A stretch of DNA of 39,222 nucleotides, taken from positions 1 through 39,222 of the forward strand of contig JANBPT010000386.1 in NCBI GenBank assembly GCA_027575765.1, read 5' to 3'. The position numbers were made by a program, and so were the translations under genes. Position 1 is the stretch's first letter, and the number at the start of each line of letters is the position of its first letter. Below are positions 1 through 11,191 of the stretch, one piece after another. The stretch is from Tieghemiomyces parasiticus (taxonomy: Eukaryota > Kickxellomycota > Dimargaritomycetes > Dimargaritales > Dimargaritaceae). Under the pieces are notes generated by a model that was not told the origin of the DNA, did not search any database, and worked only from the letters and a program-made list of their open reading frames with translations.

Positions 1-1971
1 GTGACCTCTGGGCCCAACGGCCGCCTCTACCAGTGCAAGGGCAACGGCCTGGTCCGGGATATTTTCGACGAGAATCACCTGCGGCCGCTGGTCGGTTACA
101 TGGGGGTCGGGCATGGTAAGTAACCTACCTGGTCAGCCGACGTTGCCCGCTATACGCCAGCGTGTGGCAGTGTAGTACCATCACTTACGACCTATACAAT
201 TGCAGAAACCAACCTAACGAGGAGCGCTGATTAATCAGCCTCGGTTAAGCCGTGGGAAGGTGTGGACGCTTCGGCCAGTACCGCGTAGTTAATGCACATA
301 TATATATATATATATATAATGCGGATATGCTCCTTTACACGCCTTCCTCTTTCGGCCGCATGTGTTTGGGGGTTGTATAGCGCGTGGTTAAGGTAATTCG
401 TGCCCGCCGTCGCACATTCCCTCCCCCCTTAATTGACGTTAACCGCCCACATGCCACCGTGCCTGTTCCACACTCCTTCCAATTGACCACCCCTCGTAGT
501 ACGGTATCCTACCGCCGGTAGCTCGGCCCACGCCGAAGCCCAGCCGTTCTACGTGAACAGTCCCTATGGCCTGGTTTTGGCCCACAACGGCAACCTGGTC
601 AATGCTGAAGAACTCCGCCACTTTTTGGATCATGAGGCCCACCGCCATATCAACACCGATTCTGACAGCGAACTTCTGGTCAATATCCTAGCCAACAACC
701 TACAGGCTACCGGAAAGTTCCGCGTCAACGAGGAGGACCTGTTCAACTCAATCCGTGATCTGTTTAAGCAGTGTCACGGCGGTTACGCCTGTGTAGGCAT
801 GATAACGGGTAAGTGGAGTGAAGATTGGCACGCTCCAGCCTGAGCGGTACCAACTACTGCCATCCTATTAGCAGGATCCACGCGCTACAAATTGCTTGAA
901 TGGCTAATTCCCCTATCCGGTACCCTTGCCCCTTCCATCGCCTCTATCCTCGTTACCGCCTACACAGCCTACGGCTTATTCGCTTTCCGGGACCCCAACG
1001 GGATCCGCCCTTTAGTCTACGGCCGCCGCAAGAACGGTACGGGCTACGACTACATGTTCGCATCAGAAAGCGTGGTTCTAGACTCGCTGGGCTTCACGGA
1101 CGTGGCGGATGTACTCCCGGGCGAAGCTATCATCGTAACCAAGCACGCGGTCAGCAAACGCCACCTGATCCAGGACCAGATTTTCTCGCCCTGTGTGTTT
1201 GAGTACGTTTACTTTGCGCGCCCGGACTCCATCATCGACGGCATTTCGGTGTACAAGTCGCGCTTAGAGATGGGCGAGGCGCTAGCCGAGCAGGTACTGC
1301 GCAAGCTAGGGCCCGATAACGACATTGACGTGGTCATCCCAGTACCAGACACGAGCCGCGTGTCGGCGCTGCAGCTGTCCTACAAGCTCAACATTCTGTT
1401 CCGTGAGGGCTTTATCAAGAACCGGTATGTGGGGCGGACGTTCATCATGCCCGGCCAGGAGATGCGCCGCAAGTCGGTGCGGCGCAAGCTGAACGCTATG
1501 GCCCTCGAGTTTGCCGGCAAGAACGTGCTACTGGTTGACGACTCCATCGTACGTGGAACCACCTCACGCGAGATTGTCCAGATGGCTCGGGATGCTGGCG
1601 CCAAGAAGGTGTACTTCGCCTCGTGCGCTCCACCCATCCGTTATCCGAATGTATATGGTATTGACATGCCCACGTCAGCCGAGCTCGTCGCCCATGAGCG
1701 GACCGAGGAACAGATCGCCGAAGCCATCGGCGCCGATACCGTCATCTACCAGGGTCTTGAAGATCTTGTGCGCGCCTGTCGTAAGCTTAGACCCGACATT
1801 ACTCAGTTCGATACCTCGGTGTTTGACGGTACCTATGTCGCCGGAGACATTACCCCAGATTACCTTCGTGACCTTGAGAATCTACGGAATGATAACGCCA
1901 AGAACGGCGGATCAGCCATCGAGAAGGCCCCCGAGACGATCGGCCTTCACAATAGCTACCGCCCGAAATAG
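1..1971 (+). CDS. ADE4: Amidophosphoribosyltransferase, 3' portion (5' end outside window)
   Basis: This enzyme makes 5-phosphoribosylamine from PRPP and glutamine, the committed first step of de novo purine synthesis in the cytosol. Three exons are read as 1-115, 500-808 and 968-1971. The introns start GTAAGT and end TAG or CAG, and the phases agree at both junctions. Exon 1 is open to the window edge in frame 1, so the N-terminal catalytic Cys of the class II glutamine amidotransferase domain is not visible. Exon 2 carries the glutaminase motifs [16 protein letters not shown] and TDSDSE. Exon 3 carries [12 protein letters not shown] and the PRPP-binding loop [13 protein letters not shown] (DNA about 1530-1563), followed by the conserved [17 protein letters not shown]. 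The stop is TAG at 1969. Its tail faces ADE6. The family identity is certain; intron borders rest on splice signals and reading frame. Confidence 0.97.
298..318. repeat. AT dinucleotide microsatellite in ADE4 intron 1
   Basis: An uninterrupted run of alternating A and T, about ten units, lies inside the 384-nt first intron of ADE4 (116-499). It is flanked on both sides by AATGC-like sequence. It is probably length-variable. Confidence 0.95.
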
Positions 1972-2576
1972 GCTGGATCATTCGATCACTTGATTTTCGA
2001 GACATCCCCATGCACTTCTTTACCCCCCTCTTTCCCTTCCGCTACGACATTTGGCTCTTTAAATGCTGCGTTTGGGTCCGAATTTTACGTTCATTTCTTG
2101 TTGGCGTTTTTTGATATTAACCCCTCTTTTCAGCATTTTGACCAAGTCAGGTCAAGATATCTATTTCCGCTCCTCGTTGCAATACACTGCCTCGGGTGGT
2201 CCGTTAATACCTACATTTAGCTTTTCAACTTCTGTGTAGATAAAAAATAGTAAAAAGAGCCGAGCAACTTACACATGCGCAGCCGCTTCTGTTAGTGCTT
2301 AAGCCCTAATAGCCATTTTAACATTTGCACTACTTCCTTAATAGCCTGATATGGTAGTCATTTGCCATGTGAGATGACAGTAAATAGAGCTATTTGGATC
2401 GCTATCGGCATCCAAAAGCTGACGTTCCGTAGAAACCTGTAAGCCATCACGATTCCACACAGAAGGAAGCACCGCCTTCTCAACACCTATGATCAGCCAG
2501 GGCAAACACTCCAGGAACCCTCTATGACCAACTACCGAGACCCAATCAAGACCCGGCCCTCCACACACTTCCCGAC

Positions 2577-2584
2577 TATATAAA
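2577..2584 (+). promoter_or_regulatory. Orphan TATATAAA motif
   Basis: TATATAAA followed by CCCAC is the same core seen upstream of the zinc-finger gene at 33439. No supported gene follows; the nearest plus-strand frame is the 65-codon ORF from 2772. It could drive a small or noncoding transcript, or be chance in AT-rich DNA. Confidence 0.25.
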
Positions 2585-3174
2585 CCCACACACCTAACTA
2601 CTAATGCCTTCATCTCACCTTTTTATTTATGTTGCACATAGCGCAATAAAATCACACCTTGAGGGTCTCGCCTACCACAGCACTGATTGTTATTCCAACT
2701 TTTATGGCGTCAACTGTGCCTAGAATTTACACCACCGTTGCCCATAGGCGGCTGATTAAAAGGATCAGTCCATGAGACGCTATATGGCCCTCCCACCCTA
2801 TTTGGTAATATACACTTTCCTCATTACTTTCGGTTACGGCTCGACATATTTACCACTTGGGCACTTGGTGTACATCCGCCACCCGTTCATTTGTCACTTA
2901 TCCCTCGTAGCAATTGCCATTCGAAACACAGCCTCATTAGCCAACTTATTCTCACCAATCCCGCGTTAACGACCACCCGTTAATTTTATTGAAGGGGGAG
3001 GGATACACAGGTAGCGTGCTACCTAGTAGTAACAGGTCCTGTGTGTCACGGCTCCACCCATCTCCATAGGGTTGATTACGTTATACATGTGCGTATTGTC
3101 GATATCGAGCACTCGCATTTCGATATGCACTCCTCGTGCGCTCAACTTTTAAAACTTCCCTCAGAATCGCATGA

Positions 3175-3191
3175 CATCCAACCGTTGGATG
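3175..3191. repeat. Perfect 7-bp inverted repeat, 3-nt loop
   Basis: CATCCAA, loop CCG, TTGGATG forms a perfect short hairpin between the two purine gene tails, about 280 bp beyond the ADE6 stop. It may affect 3' end formation, or bind a dimeric protein, or be chance. Confidence 0.6.
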
Positions 3192-3470
3192 CACATCGAA
3201 GATAACCCCACCAAATATCTACCTCAGATCACAGCTTACGAGCAAAGCGGTTAGTCTACCTGCCGTCTAAAATAGAGTATCCTAGAATCAATTAGAGTTT
3301 TGGTGTCAAAAGTGAACAAAAAACAAGAAACCTACAAATTTAAGAGAAAAACAAAAGATGGAAAATAAATCACAGGCTGAATGAAGATGACAGCGGTATT
3401 GAGATATTAACCAACCTATACCCTCATCGCATTGCACATCTTCACCATAGCCGCGCCTAACCCGCCCCAC

Positions 3471-6400
3471 TTAACGGCCAGTCACCTCGCGGACCCACAA
3501 CCGGGCGTTGACATACAAGTGGAACCAGGGTGAATTCTCACCCCAGTTACTAGCGAACCCGGGCGGTGACCACGAGAGCGCGGAGGTACGGGTGACGCGT
3601 TCCGGGTGAGGCATCATGGCCAGCACGCGACCGTTCGGTGTAGTAAGACCGGTAATACCGCGCGGGGACCCGTTGGGGTTAAACGGGTACCGTTCGGTGA
3701 TCTCGCCGTGGCTGTCGACGTACTGCAGGGCAACCAGACCGTCCTGGATACAGGCCTCCATGGCGCGCTGGCGGTCGGTGTGAGTAGCCCCGGGAAACAC
3801 GGCGCGGCCTTCGCCGTGGGCAGAGGAAATGGGGATTCGGGATCCCACCATACCACGTAAAAAGATACACGGGGCGCGCTGCGAGTCATCGCTACTTCCA
3901 CTACCGGTCGTCCGTGGAGAAGCAGTAGCCGGAGAGGATGACGAGGAAGATACAGCCGTCGCGCCCGCAGTCGGCGATTTGTAGTAAATGTTGCCGGTCG
4001 GGTTAACCTTGACCATCGGGAACCGGGCCTCGAACTGCTCGCTCTTATTCTTAACGAACCGCGGCCAGTTCTCGGTGCCGGGGATGAGCTCCTTGATCTG
4101 GGACAGGAACTGGCATCCGTTGCACACGCCCAACAGAAAGGTGTCCTGGCGGCCGTTAATAAAGTGGTCCAACTGGGCCCGGCCGCGGGCCGAGAGGAGG
4201 GCTGACATAGCCCACCCGGTGGCGGCGCCCAGGACGTCACCGTACGCGAATCCGCCGCAGGCCGCCAGCCCAACAAAGGAATCAAGGGTGACGCGACCGG
4301 TCAGGAGGTCGGACATGTGCACGTCGGCAACTTCAAACCCGGCGCTGAAGAAGGCGTGGGCCATTTCAATCTGGCCGTTTACACCTTGCTCGCGGACGAT
4401 GGCCACGCGGGGACGGACGAGCCGCGGGTTGGCGACCGGATCGGCGATGGACTGAAGGGTAACGGCGTCGTCCTCGGGGGTGAAGGTCAGTCGGTAGTGG
4501 CTGCCCACGTTCCGACGGTCGCTGATGGACTCGTACTCCTGGTCGGCACACTCGGCGTGGTCACGGCGGCGTTGCATCTGGTGCGATGTGGCCGCCCAGG
4601 TCTGGTGGGCTGCGCCTACGGAGGAGTGGTAGAGGACAGTACCCTGGTACGTGAAACGGATATCGTTGGCCTCGTCGTCGGCGGCGGTCGGGCCGAAAGC
4701 CGGCGCGCCAATCTGACCCAGTACATGTAAGTGTTCAACGGGGAAACCGTGGGCAGCGAACACAGCCCGGAAGTCGTCCAGGTGCTCATCACTGACCTGA
4801 ACCACCGCACCCAGCTCCTCGTTAAACAGGGCGGCAACGGGATCGTCGCCCAGCGGAGTCAGATCGACATTGACCCGCACGCGGGAGGCCAGAACCATTT
4901 CCACCACGGTGGCGAAGAGGCCGCCGTCGCCGCGGTCGTGATAGGCCAGAATGAGACTATCCCGCCCGGCGTAGGCCTGCTTGGCGGCCACCAGATTATC
5001 TTGGCCCAGGTCGCTGCTAAGACGACAGCGAGCAGGCTTATGCGTTCCACGCACATTGTCCTTCTGAGGGGCGTTGACGTAATCTAAAATTCTGGGCGCG
5101 TTCGCGTCGACCAGGTGCCAGCGGCACGCGGTCAGGGCTGCGTAAAAGGCCTTGAGGTGGGCCGGGTCCACCACATCAGGGGCCTCGGTACCCAGGCGGT
5201 TGTACACCTGGGCGAGGGTCGAGCCACCGAGACGCTGGTGGCCCGCGGCCAAATCAATCAGGACCAGGGAGGTGTGTTCCGACACGTGGGCGTAACCCGG
5301 GACCGCCGGGTGCTGCAACTGCGGAGTCAACGACCGGCGCACGTCGGTGACCGGGGCGAAGGCGGTGATGATCAGGGAGAGCGGGGACACTACCTCCACC
5401 TTTTTGGTTTTCTGTTCATCACTGTCGGCCTTCTCGGACCAAGCCATCTTCATACTCATCGAGTCCTTACCGACAGGGATGGCCACGCCAAGGGCCGGGC
5501 ACAGGTCCATCCCGACGGCCTGCACTGCTTGGTAGAGGGCCGAACCTTCGCCGGTCTCTTGGGCAGCGCACATCCAGTTGGCCGACAAGCGTACCTGGTC
5601 GAGGGATGAGATGTCGGCAGCGGCCAGGTTCGTTAGGGCCTCCCCAACCGCCATCCGAGCGGAGGCGGCGGGGTCGAGCAGAGCCAACGGTGGCCGTTCA
5701 CCCATGGCCATGGCTTCACCAGCGCACGTGGTGGCCTCCGTGACGCAGTAAGGCGAGTCCTGGTGGTAGGTGGCAGCGGTCACAGCCACGTCGGCCACGG
5801 GTACCTGCCAGGGCCCCACCATTTGTTCCTGGGCTACTAGGCCCGTAACGGATCGGTCGCCGATCGTGACGAGGAAACCCTTGCCGGCCACCGCAGGGAA
5901 GGTGAGCACACGCCGGGCAGCGTCCGCGACCCGATCGGCCAGGGTGTTGGGGGCGGTGGTCACGTGGGCCGCTAGGGTACTGTCGAACGCAGTGGGCCGG
6001 CGGACCACGGTGGTATCGGTGCGGTGCATGCGGGGCGGCTTCCCAAACAGCACGTCCATGGGCAAGTCAATCACGTGGTAGTTGGGGGTGCCTTGCTGGG
6101 TGCGGTCGGTAACACGAAGGTAGAGCTCGGCGGTGGCCTCGCCTACCACGGACATGGGACAGCGCTCCCGGTCCACAATGGCACGGAATCGGGCAAGGCG
6201 GTCCGGATGTACGGCACACACGTAGCGTTCCTGCGACTCATTACACCAGATCTCCATGGGCGACATGCTGGGGTCGTCCACCAGGATGTCGCGCAGTTCG
6301 ATTTGGGCGCCTAGTCCGCTGTCGTGGACGAGTTCTGGGAGGGCATTGGATAGACCGCCGGCACCCACGTCATGGATGAATAAAATGGGGTTCTGGTTGA

Positions 6401-8264
6401 CGTCCAAAGCGCTGCAGGCGTCGATTACCTGCTGGCAGCGCCGCTGCATCTCGGGGTTCTCGCGCTGCACGGAATCGAAATCCAAGGCGGCCGAACTAGC
6501 ACCAGAGGTCATCGAGGAGGCCGCACCACCACCCAAGCCGATGAGCATGCCGGGGCCACCTAGGACCACCAGGTGGGCGCCTGGGGAGAAGGGGTGTTTC
6601 AGCATGTTCTCCTCGCGTACGTTACCGACGCCGCCGGCGATCATGATGGGCTTGTGGAACCCCCGGTAGCGATGTGTTTGGGTTTGGCCGTCCGCGGCCG
6701 CCGGAACATCCTCGTATAAGGTCGATTCATGCGCGGCGAACGTGCGGAAGAAGCCCGTGATGGCTGGCCGACCAAACTCATTGTTAAACGCGGCGCCGCC
6801 GAGAGGGGCCTCGAGCATAATGTCAAGCGGACAGGCGATGTGGGTGGGGCGGCCTAGGGTCCGGAGAGCCGAGGTGTCCTCCCAGGGCTGAACGAACCCG
6901 GGGATCCGGAGATGGGAGACGATGAACCCGGTCAGGCCGGCCTTGGGTTTGGACCCGCGACCCACACTACCCTCGTCACGGATTTCGCCGCCGGACCCTG
7001 TGGCGGCACCCGAGTATGGTGACACGGCGGTAGGGTGGTTGTGGGTCTCGACCTTGCAGAGCAAGTGCACAGGCTCGACGGAATACTGGTAGGTGGATAG
7101 GGCCGGGGGCTTATCGGATGATGTCACAGTGGTCTTGGCGTGGAAACGGGCCCCCGTGACCCCGGCCAGGACGGCGGCGTTATCGCTATAGGCCGAGAGC
7201 ACGCCGTCGGGTGCCGTGGCGTGGGTATTCTTTATCATTTTGAACAGGGACAGGGGCTGCGTCTGGCCGTCGATGGACCAGGAAGCGTTGAAAATCTTGT
7301 GGCGACAGTGCTCCGAGTTGACCTGGGCGAACATCATGAGTTCCACGTCGGTGGGGTTACGGTGCAGAGCCTCAGCAGCGGCCACGGCGGTTTCGCCCAC
7401 GGGAACGCCCTTGGCCGCGGCCCCGGTGAAGGCTTCTACCAAGTAGTCCATCTCGTCGTCGGCCAGGGCCAGTCCCCAGGCACGGTTGGCCTCAGCCAAC
7501 GTGGCACGGGCCTCGGCAAAGTCTACGGGTTCCTGGTGCGCGCTTCCTTCCAGTTCTTCCGCTAGCTCGACGGCAGCCAGGAGCGGGACACGCTTGAGGG
7601 GGCGGGGGGCACCAAGTTCGAAAAGGGAGCTATAGCTCGGCAACTGATCCCATACGGTCTGGGTCATGCGGTCTGCGAATAAGGTCAGGAGAGGCAGGGC
7701 GCGTGAATCAGCCGGGCCAGGCACGTTTACATCTTCGGCCTCGGTGGTGATGAAATAGGCGATACCACGCTCGATGCGCTTGACGCAGTCGGCTAATTGG
7801 CAGCGGTGGGCAATATCGGTGGCCTTGGATGACCACGGCGAGATGGTGCCCTGACGGGGCAGCACCAGGAACAGCTGATGCAGCGAACGTTCCTTCGGGT
7901 TAAACACCACCTTGGCTGCGGGTTCGGTGCCGTCCGAAGTGGCCGGCACGATGTTCAGGACGTCCCGACTCAGGTATCCTTCGCTGTACATCAGCTCGGC
8001 GCCCTCCGTGGCGTTGCCCGGAGCCTGAATATCTGGCATCTGCGCCGGCATGAGTTTGCGCAATACCTGGACGTGGGGATCGGTCGACTGGCCCACGGCA
8101 CGGTGGTCGGCGAACTGGAAGCCCGGTTGGAGCTCGATAAAGTGAAGATAAACCGACGTCACGGCCGTCACTTCTGGGTGTAGACGGCGGATTTGGCGCA
8201 ACATGACCTTCTGCCAAAACTCAGACAGGGCCGAGCCACCCGGCAGGATCAGCATGTTCTCCAT
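3471..8264 (-). CDS. ADE6: Phosphoribosylformylglycinamidine (FGAM) synthase
   Basis: This is the large single-chain FGAM synthase (PurL type), which converts FGAR, glutamine and ATP to FGAM, the fourth step of purine synthesis. One intronless frame of 1597 codons begins at an ATG at 8264 with [10 protein letters not shown], as in fungal homologues; a second in-frame Met three codons later is an alternative start. Visible in order: the N-terminal domain with [18 protein letters not shown] (about residues 135-152), the linker/AIRS motif NSEHCRHK (about 316-323), the glycine-rich [10 protein letters not shown] near residue 427, a second PurM-like half, and a C-terminal class I glutaminase. In that last domain the nucleophile is Cys1381 in GVCNGCQ, with His1553 and Glu1555 in MMPHPER. 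The protein is about 240 residues longer than the usual 1340-1360. Part of the excess is a Ser-rich insert at about 1429-1463 inside the glutaminase domain. Confidence 0.97.
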   Translation of the reverse strand: MENMLILPGGSALSEFWQKVMLRQIRRLHPEVTAVTSVYLHFIELQPGFQFADHRAVGQSTDPHVQVLRKLMPAQMPDIQAPGNATEGAELMYSEGYLSRDVLNIVPATSDGTEPAAKVVFNPKERSLHQLFLVLPRQGTISPWSSKATDIAHRCQLADCVKRIERGIAYFITTEAEDVNVPGPADSRALPLLTLFADRMTQTVWDQLPSYSSLFELGAPRPLKRVPLLAAVELAEELEGSAHQEPVDFAEARATLAEANRAWGLALADDEMDYLVEAFTGAAAKGVPVGETAVAAAEALHRNPTDVELMMFAQVNSEHCRHKIFNASWSIDGQTQPLSLFKMIKNTHATAPDGVLSAYSDNAAVLAGVTGARFHAKTTVTSSDKPPALSTYQYSVEPVHLLCKVETHNHPTAVSPYSGAATGSGGEIRDEGSVGRGSKPKAGLTGFIVSHLRIPGFVQPWEDTSALRTLGRPTHIACPLDIMLEAPLGGAAFNNEFGRPAITGFFRTFAAHESTLYEDVPAAADGQTQTHRYRGFHKPIMIAGGVGNVREENMLKHPFSPGAHLVVLGGPGMLIGLGGGAASSMTSGASSAALDFDSVQRENPEMQRRCQQVIDACSALDVNQNPILFIHDVGAGGLSNALPELVHDSGLGAQIELRDILVDDPSMSPMEIWCNESQERYVCAVHPDRLARFRAIVDRERCPMSVVGEATAELYLRVTDRTQQGTPNYHVIDLPMDVLFGKPPRMHRTDTTVVRRPTAFDSTLAAHVTTAPNTLADRVADAARRVLTFPAVAGKGFLVTIGDRSVTGLVAQEQMVGPWQVPVADVAVTAATYHQDSPYCVTEATTCAGEAMAMGERPPLALLDPAASARMAVGEALTNLAAADISSLDQVRLSANWMCAAQETGEGSALYQAVQAVGMDLCPALGVAIPVGKDSMSMKMAWSEKADSDEQKTKKVEVVSPLSLIITAFAPVTDVRRSLTPQLQHPAVPGYAHVSEHTSLVLIDLAAGHQRLGGSTLAQVYNRLGTEAPDVVDPAHLKAFYAALTACRWHLVDANAPRILDYVNAPQKDNVRGTHKPARCRLSSDLGQDNLVAAKQAYAGRDSLILAYHDRGDGGLFATVVEMVLASRVRVNVDLTPLGDDPVAALFNEELGAVVQVSDEHLDDFRAVFAAHGFPVEHLHVLGQIGAPAFGPTAADDEANDIRFTYQGTVLYHSSVGAAHQTWAATSHQMQRRRDHAECADQEYESISDRRNVGSHYRLTFTPEDDAVTLQSIADPVANPRLVRPRVAIVREQGVNGQIEMAHAFFSAGFEVADVHMSDLLTGRVTLDSFVGLAACGGFAYGDVLGAATGWAMSALLSARGRAQLDHFINGRQDTFLLGVCNGCQFLSQIKELIPGTENWPRFVKNKSEQFEARFPMVKVNPTGNIYYKSPTAGATAVSSSSSSPATASPRTTGSGSSDDSQRAPCIFLRGMVGSRIPISSAHGEGRAVFPGATHTDRQRAMEACIQDGLVALQYVDSHGEITERYPFNPNGSPRGITGLTTPNGRVLAMMPHPERVTRTSALSWSPPGFASNWGENSPWFHLYVNARLWVREVTGR

Positions 8265-9258
8265 GGTCAGGTTGAGAGGGTGGGTTGGATGGCGAGGTGC
8301 GGCGGTGAAGGGTTTGAATCAAGCTGAGGTGCTGTAAAGGAGTGGGGGGGGGGAATGCCCTTACAGGGATCTATCTGTGGCACTGGGCGATCGTGAGGGC
8401 GGAGAGGTCACAGGAAGAAAAGACTGGTGGCGCGTTGGCAAGTGAAACTGAGGAGGGTCTACCAAGGCAGAATCAGCGGACTGTGACGAGACCAGCGCGC
8501 GTGGGTGGCGTCCGCGGGGAGGTGTGGGGTGGATAGTGTTCAACCTGGACCGGTATAGCTGAGACCCTAGGCAAGTGAGTCAGTAGAGTGCAAGCGGCGC
8601 AAGGACTGGAACCTGGGAGGGGTGTGGGGCGAACACGTGGGTGCGTTTGAAACACGACGACAAAGTGGGGAAGGGAGGAAAGGAGTATAGCATGCAACTA
8701 CGGCGCTCAAAACCGTAACAGGGGGCTACGGGGCAACTTGCGGGACATCTAAGGCAGGGTGGTTGCAGTTATGAGGAGGGGGCATAGGCAGCCGGGTATT
8801 CAGATGGCAGAGGTCTGAAGAAGGCTTGGGATGCAGGCCAAGGTGCAGACTGGATGAGGGCGAGAGGGGCAGGGCGGCACCCATTAAAAATAGCCAAGGA
8901 GGCCAAGGCCGTCGCGGAAGAAAAAAAACATGCACGGCCAGCCAACAGGGCACAAATCATGGCACCGGATGGAGGCAAATCATCCACGCTTATGAGGTCA
9001 GAGGTGACACCTAAATGGCGTATGGGCAGGAGAGATAACGGCGAGGAACATGGGGGGTTGGCTGGGAACTTGGAATAGGATGGCGAGTAAGTATGATTCG
9101 TGGGAAGCAGGAGGTGGAATGGGGTGGGGGGTTTAGCGCAGCAGCTTGTGGTGCTGCTAAAGCTGTCCGCAATCTGCGGGTACCGTGCGATAGAGTGGCC
9201 GCGATGAGCGGAGGATAAATGGCAGATGCTGGCGTGCGTAACCGGTCAGCGCCATTAA
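8265..9258. other. ADE6 upstream region, purine-rich plus strand
   Basis: No gene is supported. The plus strand is G-rich, so the ADE6 coding strand is C-rich here, as is common in fungal promoters and leaders. No TATA box is seen near the ADE6 start. The ORFs in this stretch are low-complexity, compositionally driven frames. Confidence 0.6.
8344..8353. repeat. G10 homopolymer upstream of ADE6
   Basis: Ten consecutive G on the plus strand, about 80 bp upstream of the ADE6 start codon. It is one of several G10-G12 runs in noncoding DNA of this window. Confidence 0.95.
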
Positions 9259-9282
9259 ATCAGGTGGCGGCGGAATGATTTG

Positions 9283-9576
9283 GTGTCTGACAATGAGTGG
9301 TGGCGGGCTCTGGCCGTGCACACCAAATGGAAAAGGCGGGCCGATAAGTTGGCATTGGCCGAACCAGCAACAGGGTACCGCCATGTATCATCCACACGGG
9401 CTGAGACCGTCCCTCCGTCCTGGGAAGCCCAACTCCCAGTGGGGAGCAAATATGCCCTGGGCATTACCGGGAAAGTGCCATGGAGGCTGGCGACTCGGCC
9501 GGCACAAAAGGTTGTCTCCGTGCCGAACCGTAAGCAGCGGGACGGTTGCTTTGCATTGACATGCCTTGATCCCTAG
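9283..9576 (+). other. Orphan open frame with protein-like composition
   Basis: A plus-strand frame, open from a TAA at 9256 to a TAG at 9574-9576, reads through Trp/Arg/Lys-rich sequence such as NEWWRALAVHTKWKRRADK. It has no ATG start; the first usable codons are TTG/GTG near 9280. A CAG at 9261-9263 could be a splice acceptor. Just upstream (9133-9216) another plus frame reads ACGAAKAVRNLRVP before a stop. It could be the last exon of an undetected gene or the decayed remnant of a coding element. The minus-strand frames here are open too, so coding is far from certain. Confidence 0.2.
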
Positions 9577-11191
9577 AGGTCAGCAGGTCAATACACTGCC
9601 TGTTCTTGGCAGCGTTGGGGTCACAGATGGCCATCGGCAGGGGGGTCCCGGTTAGCCGTCCTTCTGGATTTTAATTCATTTACTCCTCGTCTAGTCACAA
9701 CAGAGGGAGCTGCCGCTTATGATATGCAAGGGGGGTAGCCGCTCTGTCAGTTCGGAGAATTTTCGACCAATCGGAGGTTTAGAACAACTGGCCACGGTGC
9801 AACCCAACAGCACCCCTCCTCTCCCCTTGTCACTCACTCTGTGCGGATTGCCGGCCCATGATTCTAGTTAGACACCGTAGTACGGTGACGTCGCTTATCC
9901 AATTGAATGGGCAGAGGAGAGATAAAAATATTAGGGCAGTGGTGCGGCCTAGCTATCGACTAGAGTGGTAGGGCCTCTACAGGTTGAGTTAAGAGTGAGT
10001 TATTGCGCTGGACTGGTCCAATCCTTACAGTTCCAATTCATATACAAGGCGCAGCGAAAGTAAACGGAGTGCAGCCTCTATCTCGCATATTGTCAGTATC
10101 ACCTGACTGACCACGGCCGCAACAATTTAGAGGTCTTTAGACTTGCCCCTCTGTTGACATAATTGAACCCTGGCGGTTGTGTACGCCTTTTAATCGATGA
10201 TCTTGTAAGACCCTACCTCACATCACCTGTTCCGTGCCTGATGACTGGCCACGACCATTAGACGATTGGATCGAAATATATTCCCTCGGCGGGAAATGCC
10301 ATTTATAACACAGGCCTAGCATTGTCGCGCCATTCCAACACCCACACTAGACCCTCAAGTCCCTGGCCTTCTTCAAATTGCTCCATGCCGAAGGAGATGC
10401 ACGATGATGTAACCTGTCGGCATATCAACTTTTCCGGGCACACCGTACCCAGTGTACAGGAGTATACCACGAGGGATGCACCATCTAGTGATTTCAATGA
10501 CTGACCAGACGGCCAGCTCTTCTCAATGTATCGAATCCTTGGCGACCAGAATTATTGGTAATCGCCAGTGTCATTCATTCAGCGTCCACTACCCAGCCGG
10601 GAGGCATCTCTTACTGCTTTTAGCGTCTTTGAGATAACCTACCCATCAGCACCACGTTATGGCAAGGCCTTTTTAATATGCGTTCAGCCGATATAGCCCT
10701 CTTTACACATGGCGTACAGCGCCTAATATGTGGCAAATTAACGCATAATTGCAGATGTGCAGCTCCACCAGAGCTGTCGTACAATTGGGCCGGCTGGGAT
10801 TGTCTTTAAAGAGCTATTCCTACTACCCCTTTAACAACACTTCGAGTGTCTATACCTTATGTTGCTTTACGTAGAGATTTGGGGCTTTTAATGATTGTAA
10901 AAAAGGAAAATTTTATAATGGCCATCACCATGTGGGGGGAGCTTTCCAGAGTAAAAATAAAACATCAAGATGGAGTCTATTTTTTTTGGATGTAAAAAAG
11001 GGATAAATAAGAAACAACGGAGGGACACAGGTCAGCTGGAGAAAGCCCCACTCAATATTTACAATAGGCTGAGATCAGCATTGCCTGAGAGGATAGTGAA
11101 CCAGGAGAAAATCATGTGCACATATCAAGATACCAAAGACAATCAGTGGTAAATAGAGTAATATATACACGTTCCCTTGGTAGCAGTATAC
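9577..11191. other. Spacer without recognised gene
   Basis: Mixed-composition DNA with only short frames of about 60 codons and no recognisable protein motif or RNA gene. The last 300 bases should include the 3' untranslated region of the minus-strand repeat-protein gene. Confidence 0.55.

Larger units (their letters stand above)
1972..3470. other. Spacer between the convergent ADE4 and ADE6 tails
   Basis: About 1.5 kb without a convincing gene. It should hold both 3' untranslated regions. The ADE6 side, read on the minus strand, is strongly T-rich around 3300-3372. The short ORFs inside (a 91-codon minus frame at 2338-2613 and a 65-codon hydrophobic plus frame at 2772-2969) have no recognisable motifs. 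A TATATAAA motif at 2577 and a perfect hairpin at 3175 are listed separately. Confidence 0.6.

Noticed and set aside
4317..4730. Plus-strand frames antisense to ADE6 (also 5115-5609 and 6256-6669)
   Set aside because: They are GC-driven shadows of a long conserved gene with clear catalytic motifs on the minus strand.
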